Shown here: positions 36,113 to 44,591 of the stretch, one piece after another | Position numbering within the stretch: the stretch's first letter is position 1 | Layout of the letters: the number at the start of each line of letters is the position of its first letter | DNA from: Leeia oryzae DSM 17879 | Lineage (GTDB): Bacteria > Pseudomonadota > Gammaproteobacteria > Burkholderiales > Leeiaceae | Direction of reading: 5' to 3' | Assembly (NCBI RefSeq): GCF_000376945.1 | Contig: NZ_AQXU01000020.1 | Coordinates: 146,823-210,822, forward strand | Length of the DNA: 64,000 nt | Position numbers and translations under genes: made by a program | Notes under the pieces: model-generated | The model's database searches: none | Told to the model about the DNA's origin: nothing | What the model saw: the letters and a program-made list of their open reading frames with translations, nothing else

Positions 36113-36799
36113 ATGAATTTCGAACAAAAACTGTCAGAAACCATCGACTTGCTGAAAAAAATCGCAGCAGAGTACCAACCTGCCGTTTTCGCCAATAGTT
36201 TTGGCGCAGAAGACATGGTGATAACCGATTTGATCGCCAAGCATGGCCTGAACATCAAGAGCTTCAGCCTGGATACCGGGCGCTTGCCGGCAGAAACCTA
36301 TGACCTGATGCAGAAAGTGGAAGAAACCTATACCACGCATCCTGTGCAGGTGTTTTTCCCGAATACCGCCGCGACGGAAGCCTGGGTAAAAGAGAACGGC
36401 ATCAACGGTTTTTACAACAGCGTGGAACAGCGCAAAGCCTGTTGTGGCATTCGCAAGATGGAACCGCTGCGCCGTGCCCTGACCGGCCAGAAAGCCTGGA
36501 TTACCGGCCTGCGCCGCGAACAGTCGCCTACCCGTAAAGACCTTGGTTATCAGGAGTTTGACAAGGACAACGGGCTGGAGAAATTCAATCCGCTGATTGA
36601 ATGGACCGAGAAAGAAGTCTGGGCTTATATCAAGGAAAACAATGTTCCTTATAATGCCCTGCATGACAAATTCTATCCGTCCATTGGCTGCGCACCTTGC
36701 ACCCGGTCAATTGCCATGGGCGAAGACATCCGCGCCGGTCGCTGGTGGTGGGAAAACCCTGAAAACAAAGAGTGCGGACTGCACGTCAAGAAAATCTGA
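36113..36799 (+). CDS. cysH: Adenylyl-sulfate (APS) reductase, assimilatory
   Basis: 228-residue reductase of the iron-sulfur type. Cysteine pairs C110/C111 (KACCGIRK) and C193/C196 (GCAPCTR) bind a [4Fe-4S] cluster, which marks use of APS rather than PAPS; the catalytic cysteine C221 is in the terminal ECGLH motif. The PP-loop-like NSFGAEDMVITDL is near the N-terminus. It reduces APS to sulfite with thioredoxin. It probably forms an operon with the TauE permease upstream. Confidence 0.95.
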   Translation: MNFEQKLSETIDLLKKIAAEYQPAVFANSFGAEDMVITDLIAKHGLNIKSFSLDTGRLPAETYDLMQKVEETYTTHPVQVFFPNTAATEAWVKENGINGFYNSVEQRKACCGIRKMEPLRRALTGQKAWITGLRREQSPTRKDLGYQEFDKDNGLEKFNPLIEWTEKEVWAYIKENNVPYNALHDKFYPSIGCAPCTRSIAMGEDIRAGRWWWENPENKECGLHVKKI

Positions 36800-36809
36800 T
36801 TTTTGCGTG

Positions 36810-36825
36810 GCCAGCCTAGGCTGGC
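36810..36825. other. 16-bp palindrome after cysH
   Basis: GCCAGCCTAGGCTGGC, a perfect palindrome 10 bases past the cysH stop; a few T follow at some distance. It may be a weak terminator. A separate inverted repeat, CAAACTA/TAGTTTG, at about 36863-36897 lies in the promoter region of the following histidine kinase. Confidence 0.45.
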
Positions 36826-36966
36826 AGCTCACAACCCTTTGATTTTTATTGCAAAGCCGCTCATGCAAACTATCTGGCTGAGCTAGGTAGTTTGTATGAT
36901 TGTATTGCAACACCTATAGTGGTATTGTCCCGCCCAAGCTGGATTTTCCATTCATAAGGTCGCCGC

Positions 36967-38961
36967 ATGATCAAAACCACCCGCCTGCGCCTCTACTTTC
37001 TCGCTTTGGCGGCATGGTTGCTTCTTGGCATGACAGCTGGCGGGCTGATGCTGACCGCCCAATACCTGCAGATTTCCGATCGCTTTGATCAGGACTCGCG
37101 CATGCTCACCCGGCTGGTGACACAGCGCCTGGAACAACACGACGCCATTCTGGCCGCCATTGCAGCCATGCAGAATATGGCCCCCACCCCCTCCTCCTTT
37201 GAACTCACCCGTTTTGCCGAACAAATTCGTGTGCGCTACCCGCATGTGGAAGGGATTGGCAGCTGGCAGCGCCTGAACCTCAAGCGGCCTGTACAAACCG
37301 TGTGGCGGACAGGTGCGCCGCCCATTGACTGGCCGGTACCCAGAGACATGCTGGAAGCCGCTTTGGGCGGACACGCCATTGGCGAGCTGGTCGTTGTTGC
37401 GGCACCAGAAGAACGATTTACCCTGGTTACGCAAGAAAAGACGTACGACGACTCTTCGGTGATTACGGCATTGCTGGTGGACCCGGAGAAGATGATTCGC
37501 GGCGATGAATTGCCGTCCCGACTGCTCGGGTTCCGTTTACTGTCTACCGATGGCAAACATGCGCTGCTGCAACACGAGCCGGGTGCAAGCCCTTCTCCCG
37601 TGATTAGCTGGCTGACTCCGCCGCGGGTGAGCTTTCTGCTCAACATTACCAGCCAGCCTTTCCTGCTGGAAGTCTGGCGGCCGATTCATTTCCGGGAAAT
37701 GATGCTGGACCGTATCGCGGTTGTCATTATCCTGCTGGGCATTTTCATTTTTATTCTCGCGCGCATGCAAGAGCAGCGCCACGATGCACGCATCATGGCA
37801 AAACGCCACACCAGCCAACTGGCCAGAGAGCGGATGCGCGCCTCGGCAACGGTGGAAGCCACCGCAGACGCCCTGGTCACGTTTGACCGCCATGGCCGGA
37901 TCACCCTGGCCAATCCGGCAGCCCGGACGCTGGGTCAGCTATCCGAGCAGATCATTGGCCGGAATATCCGCCAGGTACTGCACTTTTCGGTTGACGGTGT
38001 GCAAGGGGTGCCATTCCATCCGGTAGATGCACTCAAACAGAACCCGACAGCACAGGAGCTGCCGGATGACATGCTACTGACTCTGCCAGATGGCGACCAG
38101 AGCATGATCGAAGGCGTACTCTCCCCCCTGGTTGACGATGCCGGGCGGATGAATGGCGGCGTACTTGCGTTCCGCGATATCGGCTCATTCAAGCGTCGGA
38201 CACTGGAAGCCCTGCAAGGGGCTGAACGCCAGTTGCGGGAAAATGAGGCGCTGCTGGCACGAGTCACCCAGGAAAGCTCGCTGGCCGAAATGGCGTCCGG
38301 CATTGCCCACGAACTGAACCAGCCACTGACGGCCATTCTCAGCCGGACACAAGCAGCATTGCATTTGCTGCGCGAAGCACCGGAAGAAAAAGAAAGCCTT
38401 GGCGTAACGCTGGAGGCCACGGTCAAACACGCCAAGCGCGCTGGCGATATCGTCAAGCGGCTGAAAAGCCTGGCCATGCGCCAGTGTTTTGACGAAGAGC
38501 CGTTTGACCTGAACCAGGCTTGCCGGCATGCCCTGGCGCTCATGAATGAAGACCTGGAAATGTCAGGGATCGAGATTGTGGAAGACCTGATGGCCTCGCG
38601 CGCCATCATTTGTGGTGATGCCATCCAGGTGGAGCAGGTAGTCTTGAATATTGTCCGTAATGCCATGGAAGCTTTGCAGCGGGCCAACACGCCGTCACCG
38701 GTCATTCGACTGACCAGCGTGCAGGAGGGTGATTTCATCAAACTGACCATCAAAGACAACGGCAAAGGCATTTCGGACGAACATTTGCCCAAACTCTTTG
38801 ACCCATTTTTTACCACACGCAAAGATGGTATGGGCTTAGGCCTTGCGATCTGTCAGAATATCATCAGTGCCCATGGTGGCAATTTAACGGCAGCCAACAA
38901 CCCGGATGGTGGCGCTTGCTTTACAATAACATTACCGGGATCTGAGGAACACAACACGTGA
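36967..38961 (+). CDS. Membrane sensor histidine kinase (FixL/DctB-like)
   Basis: 664 residues. Membrane helices at about 8-30 and 258-280 flank a periplasmic sensor region possibly of CHASE1 type (RYPHVEGIGSWQRLN). A cytoplasmic PAS domain (about 295-415), a HisKA domain with phospho-accepting histidine in MASGIAHELNQPLTAIL, and a HATPase with VVLNIVRNAMEAL, IKDNGKGIS and GMGLGLAICQ follow. The HELNQPL form is typical of kinases paired with FixJ-type regulators, and one follows immediately with overlapping TGATG. The signal is unknown. Confidence 0.93.
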   Translation: MIKTTRLRLYFLALAAWLLLGMTAGGLMLTAQYLQISDRFDQDSRMLTRLVTQRLEQHDAILAAIAAMQNMAPTPSSFELTRFAEQIRVRYPHVEGIGSWQRLNLKRPVQTVWRTGAPPIDWPVPRDMLEAALGGHAIGELVVVAAPEERFTLVTQEKTYDDSSVITALLVDPEKMIRGDELPSRLLGFRLLSTDGKHALLQHEPGASPSPVISWLTPPRVSFLLNITSQPFLLEVWRPIHFREMMLDRIAVVIILLGIFIFILARMQEQRHDARIMAKRHTSQLARERMRASATVEATADALVTFDRHGRITLANPAARTLGQLSEQIIGRNIRQVLHFSVDGVQGVPFHPVDALKQNPTAQELPDDMLLTLPDGDQSMIEGVLSPLVDDAGRMNGGVLAFRDIGSFKRRTLEALQGAERQLRENEALLARVTQESSLAEMASGIAHELNQPLTAILSRTQAALHLLREAPEEKESLGVTLEATVKHAKRAGDIVKRLKSLAMRQCFDEEPFDLNQACRHALALMNEDLEMSGIEIVEDLMASRAIICGDAIQVEQVVLNIVRNAMEALQRANTPSPVIRLTSVQEGDFIKLTIKDNGKGISDEHLPKLFDPFFTTRKDGMGLGLAICQNIISAHGGNLTAANNPDGGACFTITLPGSEEHNT

Positions 38962-39584
38962 TGGACTTACAATCTCCGCTTATTTATCTGGTCGATGACG
39001 ATGATGATGTACGTGAAGCCCTGGCGCTGCTATTGCGCACCATGGGCATGCGCGTAGAAACCTTTTCAGACCCGCAGACCTTTCTGGCCCAGTTTGACCG
39101 CATGGCCATCGGTTGCCTGATTGTGGATATCCGCATGCCAGGCATGACGGGGCTCCAGCTGCAACAACGCATGATTGATGAACAATGCACACTGCCGGTG
39201 ATTGTCATTACCGGTCATGGTGATTTGAACCTGTGCCGTCGTGCCTTCAAAGCCGGTGCGGTCGAATTCCTGGTAAAGCCGGTCGATGAAGAAGCACTGC
39301 TGGAGGCGGTTCAGAAAGCCGTGTCGCAGCACATTCACGAACAGCAGCAGCAAAGCCTGACCCGCGAAGCGCAAATGCGCCTAGGCAAGCTCACGGATCG
39401 TGAACGCGAAATCCTTACCCATATTGCAGAAGGCCTGTCCAACAAGCACATCGCCCGCGTACTGGATTTATCCCCTCGTACCGTCGAAACGCATCGGGCC
39501 AATATTTTTGCCAAGCTGGAAACGCCATCTCTGGCAGAGCTGGTGCGCCTGTATCTGACAGGGTCAGATACCAAAGCCGGTTAG
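38961..39584 (+). CDS. FixJ-family response regulator
   Basis: 207 residues: a receiver domain with acidic patch LVDDDDDV, phosphoacceptor aspartate in LIVDIRMPGMTG, the ITGHGD segment and lysine in FLVKPV, a Q-rich linker (HEQQQQSL), then a LuxR-type HTH (LTDREREILTHIAEGLSNKHIARVLDLSPRTVETHR). Its ATG overlaps the kinase TGA by one base (TGATG); a GTG one codon upstream is the alternative. Targets are unknown; the neighbouring genes give no hint. Confidence 0.94.
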   Translation: MDLQSPLIYLVDDDDDVREALALLLRTMGMRVETFSDPQTFLAQFDRMAIGCLIVDIRMPGMTGLQLQQRMIDEQCTLPVIVITGHGDLNLCRRAFKAGAVEFLVKPVDEEALLEAVQKAVSQHIHEQQQQSLTREAQMRLGKLTDREREILTHIAEGLSNKHIARVLDLSPRTVETHRANIFAKLETPSLAELVRLYLTGSDTKAG

Positions 39585-39752
39585 TACCGGTTTATGACGT
39601 CACCGTATTCGTACGTAGTGAAACACGTAAGGATGCGAATAGAAACAGAAAGTGCTGCAAGATAGGATGGTGGCATCCTCAGCTGAGTCAAATCAGCTGC
39701 TCGAATCAGAGATCATACCCTCCGATAAGGATACCTTTGTCTGTGGCACGTG

Positions 39753-39786
39753 AATGCACTGCTCCCCATGGCAGTGCATTTTTTTT
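39753..39786 (+). terminator. Terminator 170 bases downstream of the response regulator
   Basis: 10-bp arms AATGCACTGC/GCAGTGCATT around TCCCCATG, followed by a run of eight T in all. The long distance from the stop codon at 39584 leaves room for an independent or 3'-UTR-derived small RNA. Confidence 0.85.
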
Positions 39787-39864
39787 GGCGACTGCAAGCG
39801 CGCATGCCTGAATCGCCGAGGATGAAATTTTCCGGACATCAGACATGCACAGTCAAGTAGCCGA

Positions 39865-40950
39865 TCAGTTTGGCTGCACCGCTGTTGTCGCATCAACGGC
39901 CAGAAATAGCGGCGCACCTTCTGCATTACGGTCCGGCAAAATCTGCTCTGCCACCGTGACATCCGTCACCTGACATTCTTCAAAGAAAATCTGCATCATG
40001 TGCAGCACCGACTCGATCTGGTCCAGATCATCCAGCGGCCAGACAAAGCGCTCGGCCACATCAGGCTGCAAACGTGACCCGATGGTGACGCGAATCTCTG
40101 CATTGTCGTGAATGGACACTACCGCAGCCGGATCACCCACCCCTTCTCGTGCCCGACGAATGATCGCACTAGCAAACAACTGGAAAGCTACTTCCAGACA
40201 GGTGAAACGGGCATCACGCTGACCAGCCACCACGCCTGTCAGCGCACGAGGCATCACAAACAGGGTCAGGCCTTCGGTTTGCCATTGCTGCTGCAGCAGT
40301 TGGCTCAATGCCATGCCCCACTTGCCGACTGGCGCACCGACCATGGCACGCTGACGGCTGGCATCCTCTACCACAATCCCCACAATAAACCGCAACTGCA
40401 CACGCTCACGACTATCCACAGCCACCGGTGATGCAGGCAGTTCAAACGGGAAGCCCTGCGTCGCCAAAGTGGTTGCCAAGGCAGCCTGATACCATTTAGA
40501 CATCGGGATGGCAGACAGCCCGGCCAGATCCACCAGCTCGCCCGACATCCAGACATGGTTACTGGAATCCATCACGCCATGTTCGACCAGCAAGGCACGC
40601 ATTTCCAGCGGATTAGGAATCAGGGCAGGAATGGTATGGGGTTGTCTTGCGCCCGCCACAATCACCAGCGGAATGGCAAACAAGCGCACCAGCTTGCCGT
40701 CCTCACGCTCGCGGCTGTTTGTACCGTCAGCCAGGCCTGCCACCGCTTTCCAGACATCCCGACGGGTAGCGACAGGTAATGCAGTCAGAAGCTGTTGCAG
40801 CTGCTCGTCGTGCCCTGCAAACAGCATGTCTTCAATGGCATCTGCGGGTACGGTTTGTGCTGCCGGGTTGGCAAGCCAGGACTGCAAACTGGCAGGAAGT
40901 GCGTCAACGTTGGTCAGTGGCTGGCTAGTACGAGGATCTGGGAGGTACAT
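39865..40950 (-). CDS. Protein of unknown function, 361 residues
   Basis: Not recognised. From the ATG at 40950 (MYLPDPRTSQPL) it is a soluble, acidic, alanine- and leucine-rich protein without signal peptide, membrane helix or cysteine clusters. Segments that look structured are RLFAIPLVIVAGARQPHTIPALIPNP, RVQLRFIVGIVVEDASRQRAMVGAPVGKWG, and a C-terminal VLHMMQIFFEECQVTDVTVAEQILPDR. The length and the lack of repeats argue for a real enzyme-like or structural domain. It stands alone, convergent with the two-component pair. A longer frame reaches 41001 but homology cannot decide it. Confidence 0.75.
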   Translation of the reverse strand: MYLPDPRTSQPLTNVDALPASLQSWLANPAAQTVPADAIEDMLFAGHDEQLQQLLTALPVATRRDVWKAVAGLADGTNSREREDGKLVRLFAIPLVIVAGARQPHTIPALIPNPLEMRALLVEHGVMDSSNHVWMSGELVDLAGLSAIPMSKWYQAALATTLATQGFPFELPASPVAVDSRERVQLRFIVGIVVEDASRQRAMVGAPVGKWGMALSQLLQQQWQTEGLTLFVMPRALTGVVAGQRDARFTCLEVAFQLFASAIIRRAREGVGDPAAVVSIHDNAEIRVTIGSRLQPDVAERFVWPLDDLDQIESVLHMMQIFFEECQVTDVTVAEQILPDRNAEGAPLFLAVDATTAVQPN

Positions 40951-41378
40951 GGAAGTCCTGATTACATCTGATTGATATAGAAGCCGAATTATACCAAGCA
41001 TCAGCTCATCACCCGATGGTTTTTTGCCATCGTCAGACGACTGCCAGGTGACTTTTTATAAAATGCTTGATGCTGGCAAATTTCTGACACAAATTATTTG
41101 TATATTGTATACATATTGCTAGAATATAAAACATGACCCGCCGGGAGATACAGGCGATGACATCCAAGACCAAGCCAGGTATTTCCTGACCGTCAGCCGA
41201 TGAATGATCCATGATGGCCTGCAACCTGCCAGCACGCATGATAGGCCGAGACCGTTGATGCATATCACCGAATTTCGGCTGGCGGCATGACCGGGCCAGT
41301 CAGCGCATTTGCGCCCGGCGCTAGACTTTTTCTGCGTGGAGTGTTAAAAGCAAGTCACGTTTCTTTTTTGAAAATATT
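40951..41378. other. 428-base gap upstream of the GntR gene
   Basis: No convincing gene. It contains an 8-bp palindrome TGTATACA at 41106-41113 in an AT-rich stretch, similar to operators of GntR/FCD regulators, and a nested GC-rich hairpin near 41292-41318 (CCGGGC/GCCCGG enclosing GCGCA/TGCGC). Promoters for the genes on both sides must lie here. Confidence 0.5.
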
Positions 41379-42050
41379 ATGAGCAAGACACCCATCATTT
41401 CCCGTCAAACCCTGACCGGTGCCGTGACCGAGGCGCTCCGTACCCGCATCCTGAATGGCGAACTGCCAGATGGTAGCCAGTTGCGTCAGGAAGCCTTGTC
41501 ACTTGAGTTTGGTGTCAGCCGGGTTCCCGTCCGGGAAGCCTTGCGTCAGCTAGAAGCCGAGGGTCTGATCCAGATTTTTGATCACAAGGGTGCCATCGTT
41601 ACCCAGTTTTCGCTCTCGGACATCAAAGAGCTTCTGGATATCCGGGTCATGGTGGAGTGCGACCTGATCAGCCGTGCTACACAGGCAAAACAGCCCGGTG
41701 CATTTGATGAGGCAGAAAAACTGCTGCAACAATTTGAAGAAGCGCTCAAAAAGCAGGATATAGGACTGTGGGGCCGACTGAATGCCCAGTTCCACATGGC
41801 ACTGTACAGACCGGCGGGCCGTCCGCACAGCATGGCACTGGTCGAATCTCTATTGAACAAGACCGAACGCTATACCCGCATGCAGATCCTGTATGCAGAC
41901 TTCAGCGAACAGGCCTTGCAAGAGCACCGCAATCTGCTGGCATTCTGCAAGCAAGGCGATGCAGCCAAGGCGACCAGTTACCTGAAAGAACACATTCTGG
42001 ACGCAGAGAAAGCGCTGGAATCGTTTTTCGAACAACGCCAGCATAGCTGA
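41379..42050 (+). CDS. GntR-family regulator, FCD subfamily
   Basis: 223 residues. The N-terminal winged HTH (about 10-75) has LRTRILNGELPDGSQLRQEALSLEFGVSRVPVREALRQLEAEGL. The helical FCD ligand domain includes the metal-binding pattern with FHMALYRPAG and a late histidine (EHRNLL, LKEHI). FCD regulators sense small organic acids. No target operon adjoins it, so it is an orphan regulator or controls distant genes. Confidence 0.92.
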   Translation: MSKTPIISRQTLTGAVTEALRTRILNGELPDGSQLRQEALSLEFGVSRVPVREALRQLEAEGLIQIFDHKGAIVTQFSLSDIKELLDIRVMVECDLISRATQAKQPGAFDEAEKLLQQFEEALKKQDIGLWGRLNAQFHMALYRPAGRPHSMALVESLLNKTERYTRMQILYADFSEQALQEHRNLLAFCKQGDAAKATSYLKEHILDAEKALESFFEQRQHS

Positions 42051-42066
42051 TCCGGCAAATGCATCG

Positions 42067-42093
42067 GGCCTCATCACTCCGTCAGATGAGGCC
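42067..42093 (+). terminator. Hairpin after the GntR gene
   Basis: 9-bp arms GGCCTCATC/GATGAGGCC about 17 bases past the stop codon, followed by a pyrimidine-rich stretch rather than a clean T run. It is a weak terminator candidate. Confidence 0.5.
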
Positions 42094-42264
42094 TCCTCCC
42101 TTCCCCTGTTCCACTAATTCCCCCTAAAGCACACAGTATTGCTGTTGGTTGCGCGGTATCACGCCCAACGTTTGTCTGCTGGCGCTGGTTTCCGGCCTTC
42201 CCATACCTGATGCATGACCGTCTATCGTTTCTGCAGGATCATACTTTTATTTCTGACAGATTGC

Positions 42265-42293
42265 GTTTAGAATAAACTAAACAATTGCTAAAC
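42265..42293. promoter_or_regulatory. Candidate operator upstream of the LacI-family gene
   Basis: GTTTAG at 42265-42270 and CTAAAC at 42277-42282 form an inverted repeat with a 6-bp spacer; CTAAAC recurs at 42288-42293. It lies within 45 bases of the LacI-type start, so autoregulation is plausible. The central CG usual in LacI operators is missing, which lowers confidence. Confidence 0.4.
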
Positions 42294-42307
42294 AAATTAT
42301 CAAAGGG

Positions 42308-43297
42308 ATGCTTGTGTCTGTAACGGTCAGAGATATTGCCAGAGCTACCGGGGTATCCATCGGAACTGTCTCGCGTGCGCTAAAACAACAACCCGGCCTG
42401 ACTGAGGCAACGCGCCAATTGATTCTGGAGGCGGCAGAGCAACTGGGTTATGACTTTAGTAAACTGAAAACCGGCAAGTTGCGGCGCGTGTGTTTTCTGC
42501 TGCATCGTCAGCACAATACGCTGGCCAGCTCACCCTTTTTCTCGCCGGTGTTGCATGGCGCAGAATCCGCCTGTCGGGAAATGGACATTGTGCTGAGTTT
42601 TTTATCCCTCGGGCCGGCAGACCCGGTGTTATCCCAGCTCAAGCGGCATGATCCGGATGCCATTGTGTGTGCCGGTTTCTTTGAACCGGAAGTATTGGCG
42701 CTGATCAAAAGCCTGGGCAAACCGGTTGCCCTGATTGACGCCATGGCGACCGGTTTACATACCGTTAACCCGGACAATATGCGCGGCGCCTATCTGGCCA
42801 CACAGCACCTCATCCAACAGGGCAGGCAGCGCATCGCCTACCTGTCTGGCTCGCAGGCCCATTACAGTATTCGTGAACGTGCGCATGGCTACCGCAAAGC
42901 CCTGTTTGATGCGCGCCAACTGTCAGACCCGGATCTGGAAGTAACCCTGAACCCGGACATGCCGCTGGAAGAAGCCGCACGTGAAGCCACGTTGCAATTG
43001 CTGTCACTACCGCAGCGACCAGATGCCATTTTTGGCTTTAATGACTCCGTCGCCCTGGCAGCCATGAGAGTCTGTCTGGCAGAAGGTTTGCGCGTGCCGG
43101 CAGACATCGCCATTGTCGGCTTTGATGACATTGATGCCGCCCAGCAATCCATTCCGTCGCTGACCACCATCCATGTCAACAAAGAAGCGTTGGGCCGGGA
43201 AGGCATACAACTACTGCAGTTGCATGAGCAAGACACGATGGAACAGCGAATTCAGCCAGTAGAACTCGTGATCCGGCAAAGCTCGGCCAGTGCCTGA
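42308..43297 (+). CDS. LacI-family transcriptional regulator
   Basis: 329 residues. The N-terminal HTH and hinge (VTVRDIARATGVSIGTVSRALKQQPGLTEATRQLILEAAEQLGYDF) precede a periplasmic-binding-protein-like sensor domain with AIFGFNDSVALAAMRVCLAEGLRVPADIAIVGFDDIDAA. It is immediately upstream of an epimerase/isomerase and a sugar kinase on the same strand, so it probably controls them in response to a hexose or its phosphate. Confidence 0.93.
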   Translation: MLVSVTVRDIARATGVSIGTVSRALKQQPGLTEATRQLILEAAEQLGYDFSKLKTGKLRRVCFLLHRQHNTLASSPFFSPVLHGAESACREMDIVLSFLSLGPADPVLSQLKRHDPDAIVCAGFFEPEVLALIKSLGKPVALIDAMATGLHTVNPDNMRGAYLATQHLIQQGRQRIAYLSGSQAHYSIRERAHGYRKALFDARQLSDPDLEVTLNPDMPLEEAAREATLQLLSLPQRPDAIFGFNDSVALAAMRVCLAEGLRVPADIAIVGFDDIDAAQQSIPSLTTIHVNKEALGREGIQLLQLHEQDTMEQRIQPVELVIRQSSASA

Positions 43298-43349
43298 ATC
43301 ACCTTGCCCACCCGATCATCTTACGTCTCCATTTTTGAAGGAACTTACC

Positions 43350-44564
43350 GTGAGCTACCCAGACTTCCGCTCGGCCAAAACGCTCCGTACCCATATTTTG
43401 CAAACCATGGCGTTTTACTACCCGCGCTGCGTGGACCCGAGTGGCGGCTTTTATCACTTCTTCAAAGATGACGGCACGGTGTATGACAAACATACCCGGC
43501 ATCTGGTCAGCAGCACCCGCTATGTGTTCACGTTTGGCATGGCGTATCGCCAGTTTGGCAACCCGGAATATCTGGAAGCCGTGCACCATGCGCTCCGCTT
43601 TTTGCGCGAGGCGCATCGCAACCCGGCTACCGGCGGCTATGCATGGCAGTTGTCGTGGCATGATGGCCAATGCCGTATTGAGGATGGCACCAATCACTGT
43701 TACGGACTGGCGTTTGTCTTGCTGGCGTATTCTCACGCCATCATGGCAGGAGTAGCAGAAGCCAGAGCCTGGCTGAATGAAACCTGGGAACTGATGGAGA
43801 AGCGCTTCTGGGAGCCTCAGTACGGTCTGTATGCAGATGAAGCCACGGCAGACTGGCAGATCAAGCCGTACCGGGGACAAAACGCCAACATGCATGCCTG
43901 CGAAGCCTTGATCGCGGCATTTGAAGCAACCGGGGAGATTCGCTTTCTGCACCGTGCAGAATTGCTGGCACACAATATCAGCATCCGTCAGGCGGCCTTG
44001 GCCAACAACATGATGTGGGAGCACTACACACAAGACTGGCAAGTCGACTGGGAATACAACAAGGATGACAAGACCAATATTTTCCGCCCATGGGGTTATC
44101 AGCCGGGCCATTTGACAGAGTGGGCCAAACTGCTGCTGATTCTGGAACGCCATCAAGACCATCTGCAAGGTCACTCAGACTGGCTGCTGCCTCGCGCCAT
44201 CAACCTGTTTGATACCGCCATGGAAAAAGCCTGGGACCACGAACACGGCGGCATTTTTTACGGGTTCGGGCCACAGAACGAAATCTGCGATGGCGACAAA
44301 TACTTCTGGGTGCAGGCAGAAAGCCTGGCTACGGCGGCCTTGCTGGCCCACAGAACGGGTAAAGAAGGCTATTGGGACTGGTACGAGAAAATCTGGGCAT
44401 ACAGCTGGGATCACATGATTGATCATCAGCATGGTGCCTGGTACCGGATCCTGACGGCAGATAACCGCGCTTACAGCGATGAAAAGAGCCCGGCTGGCAA
44501 AGTGGACTATCACACCATGGGTGCCTGCTACGAAGCACTGAACGTACTGCCCGCCGCCAATTAA
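43350..44564 (+). CDS. N-acylglucosamine 2-epimerase family protein, probable mannose isomerase
   Basis: 404 residues, (alpha/alpha)6-barrel AGE family. From its motifs (RHLVSSTRYVFTFGMAYR, RGQNANMHACEALIAAFEATGE, FRPWGYQPGHLTEWAKLL, DYHTMGACYEAL) it is closest to mannose isomerase/YihS aldose-ketose isomerases rather than N-acetylglucosamine epimerase. It would turn mannose into fructose, which the following PfkB kinase could phosphorylate. The GTG start at 43350 is chosen because AAGGAA lies just upstream; an earlier GTG at 43290 overlaps the LacI gene. Confidence 0.87.
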   Translation: MSYPDFRSAKTLRTHILQTMAFYYPRCVDPSGGFYHFFKDDGTVYDKHTRHLVSSTRYVFTFGMAYRQFGNPEYLEAVHHALRFLREAHRNPATGGYAWQLSWHDGQCRIEDGTNHCYGLAFVLLAYSHAIMAGVAEARAWLNETWELMEKRFWEPQYGLYADEATADWQIKPYRGQNANMHACEALIAAFEATGEIRFLHRAELLAHNISIRQAALANNMMWEHYTQDWQVDWEYNKDDKTNIFRPWGYQPGHLTEWAKLLLILERHQDHLQGHSDWLLPRAINLFDTAMEKAWDHEHGGIFYGFGPQNEICDGDKYFWVQAESLATAALLAHRTGKEGYWDWYEKIWAYSWDHMIDHQHGAWYRILTADNRAYSDEKSPAGKVDYHTMGACYEALNVLPAAN

Positions 44565-44591
44565 CATCTCGTCATGACACAGGAACAGAAC

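Noticed and set aside
37935..38822. 295-codon minus-strand frame opposite the histidine kinase
   Set aside because: Serine- and arginine-rich antisense shadow typical of GC-rich coding DNA.
39693..39962. 89-codon minus-strand frame across the terminator after the response regulator
   Set aside because: It runs through a strong hairpin and into the 3' end of the neighbouring gene, with no protein-like composition.
41033..41263. 76-codon minus-strand frame in the gap before the GntR gene
   Set aside because: No ribosome site and no family; it overlaps the TGTATACA palindrome and probable promoters.
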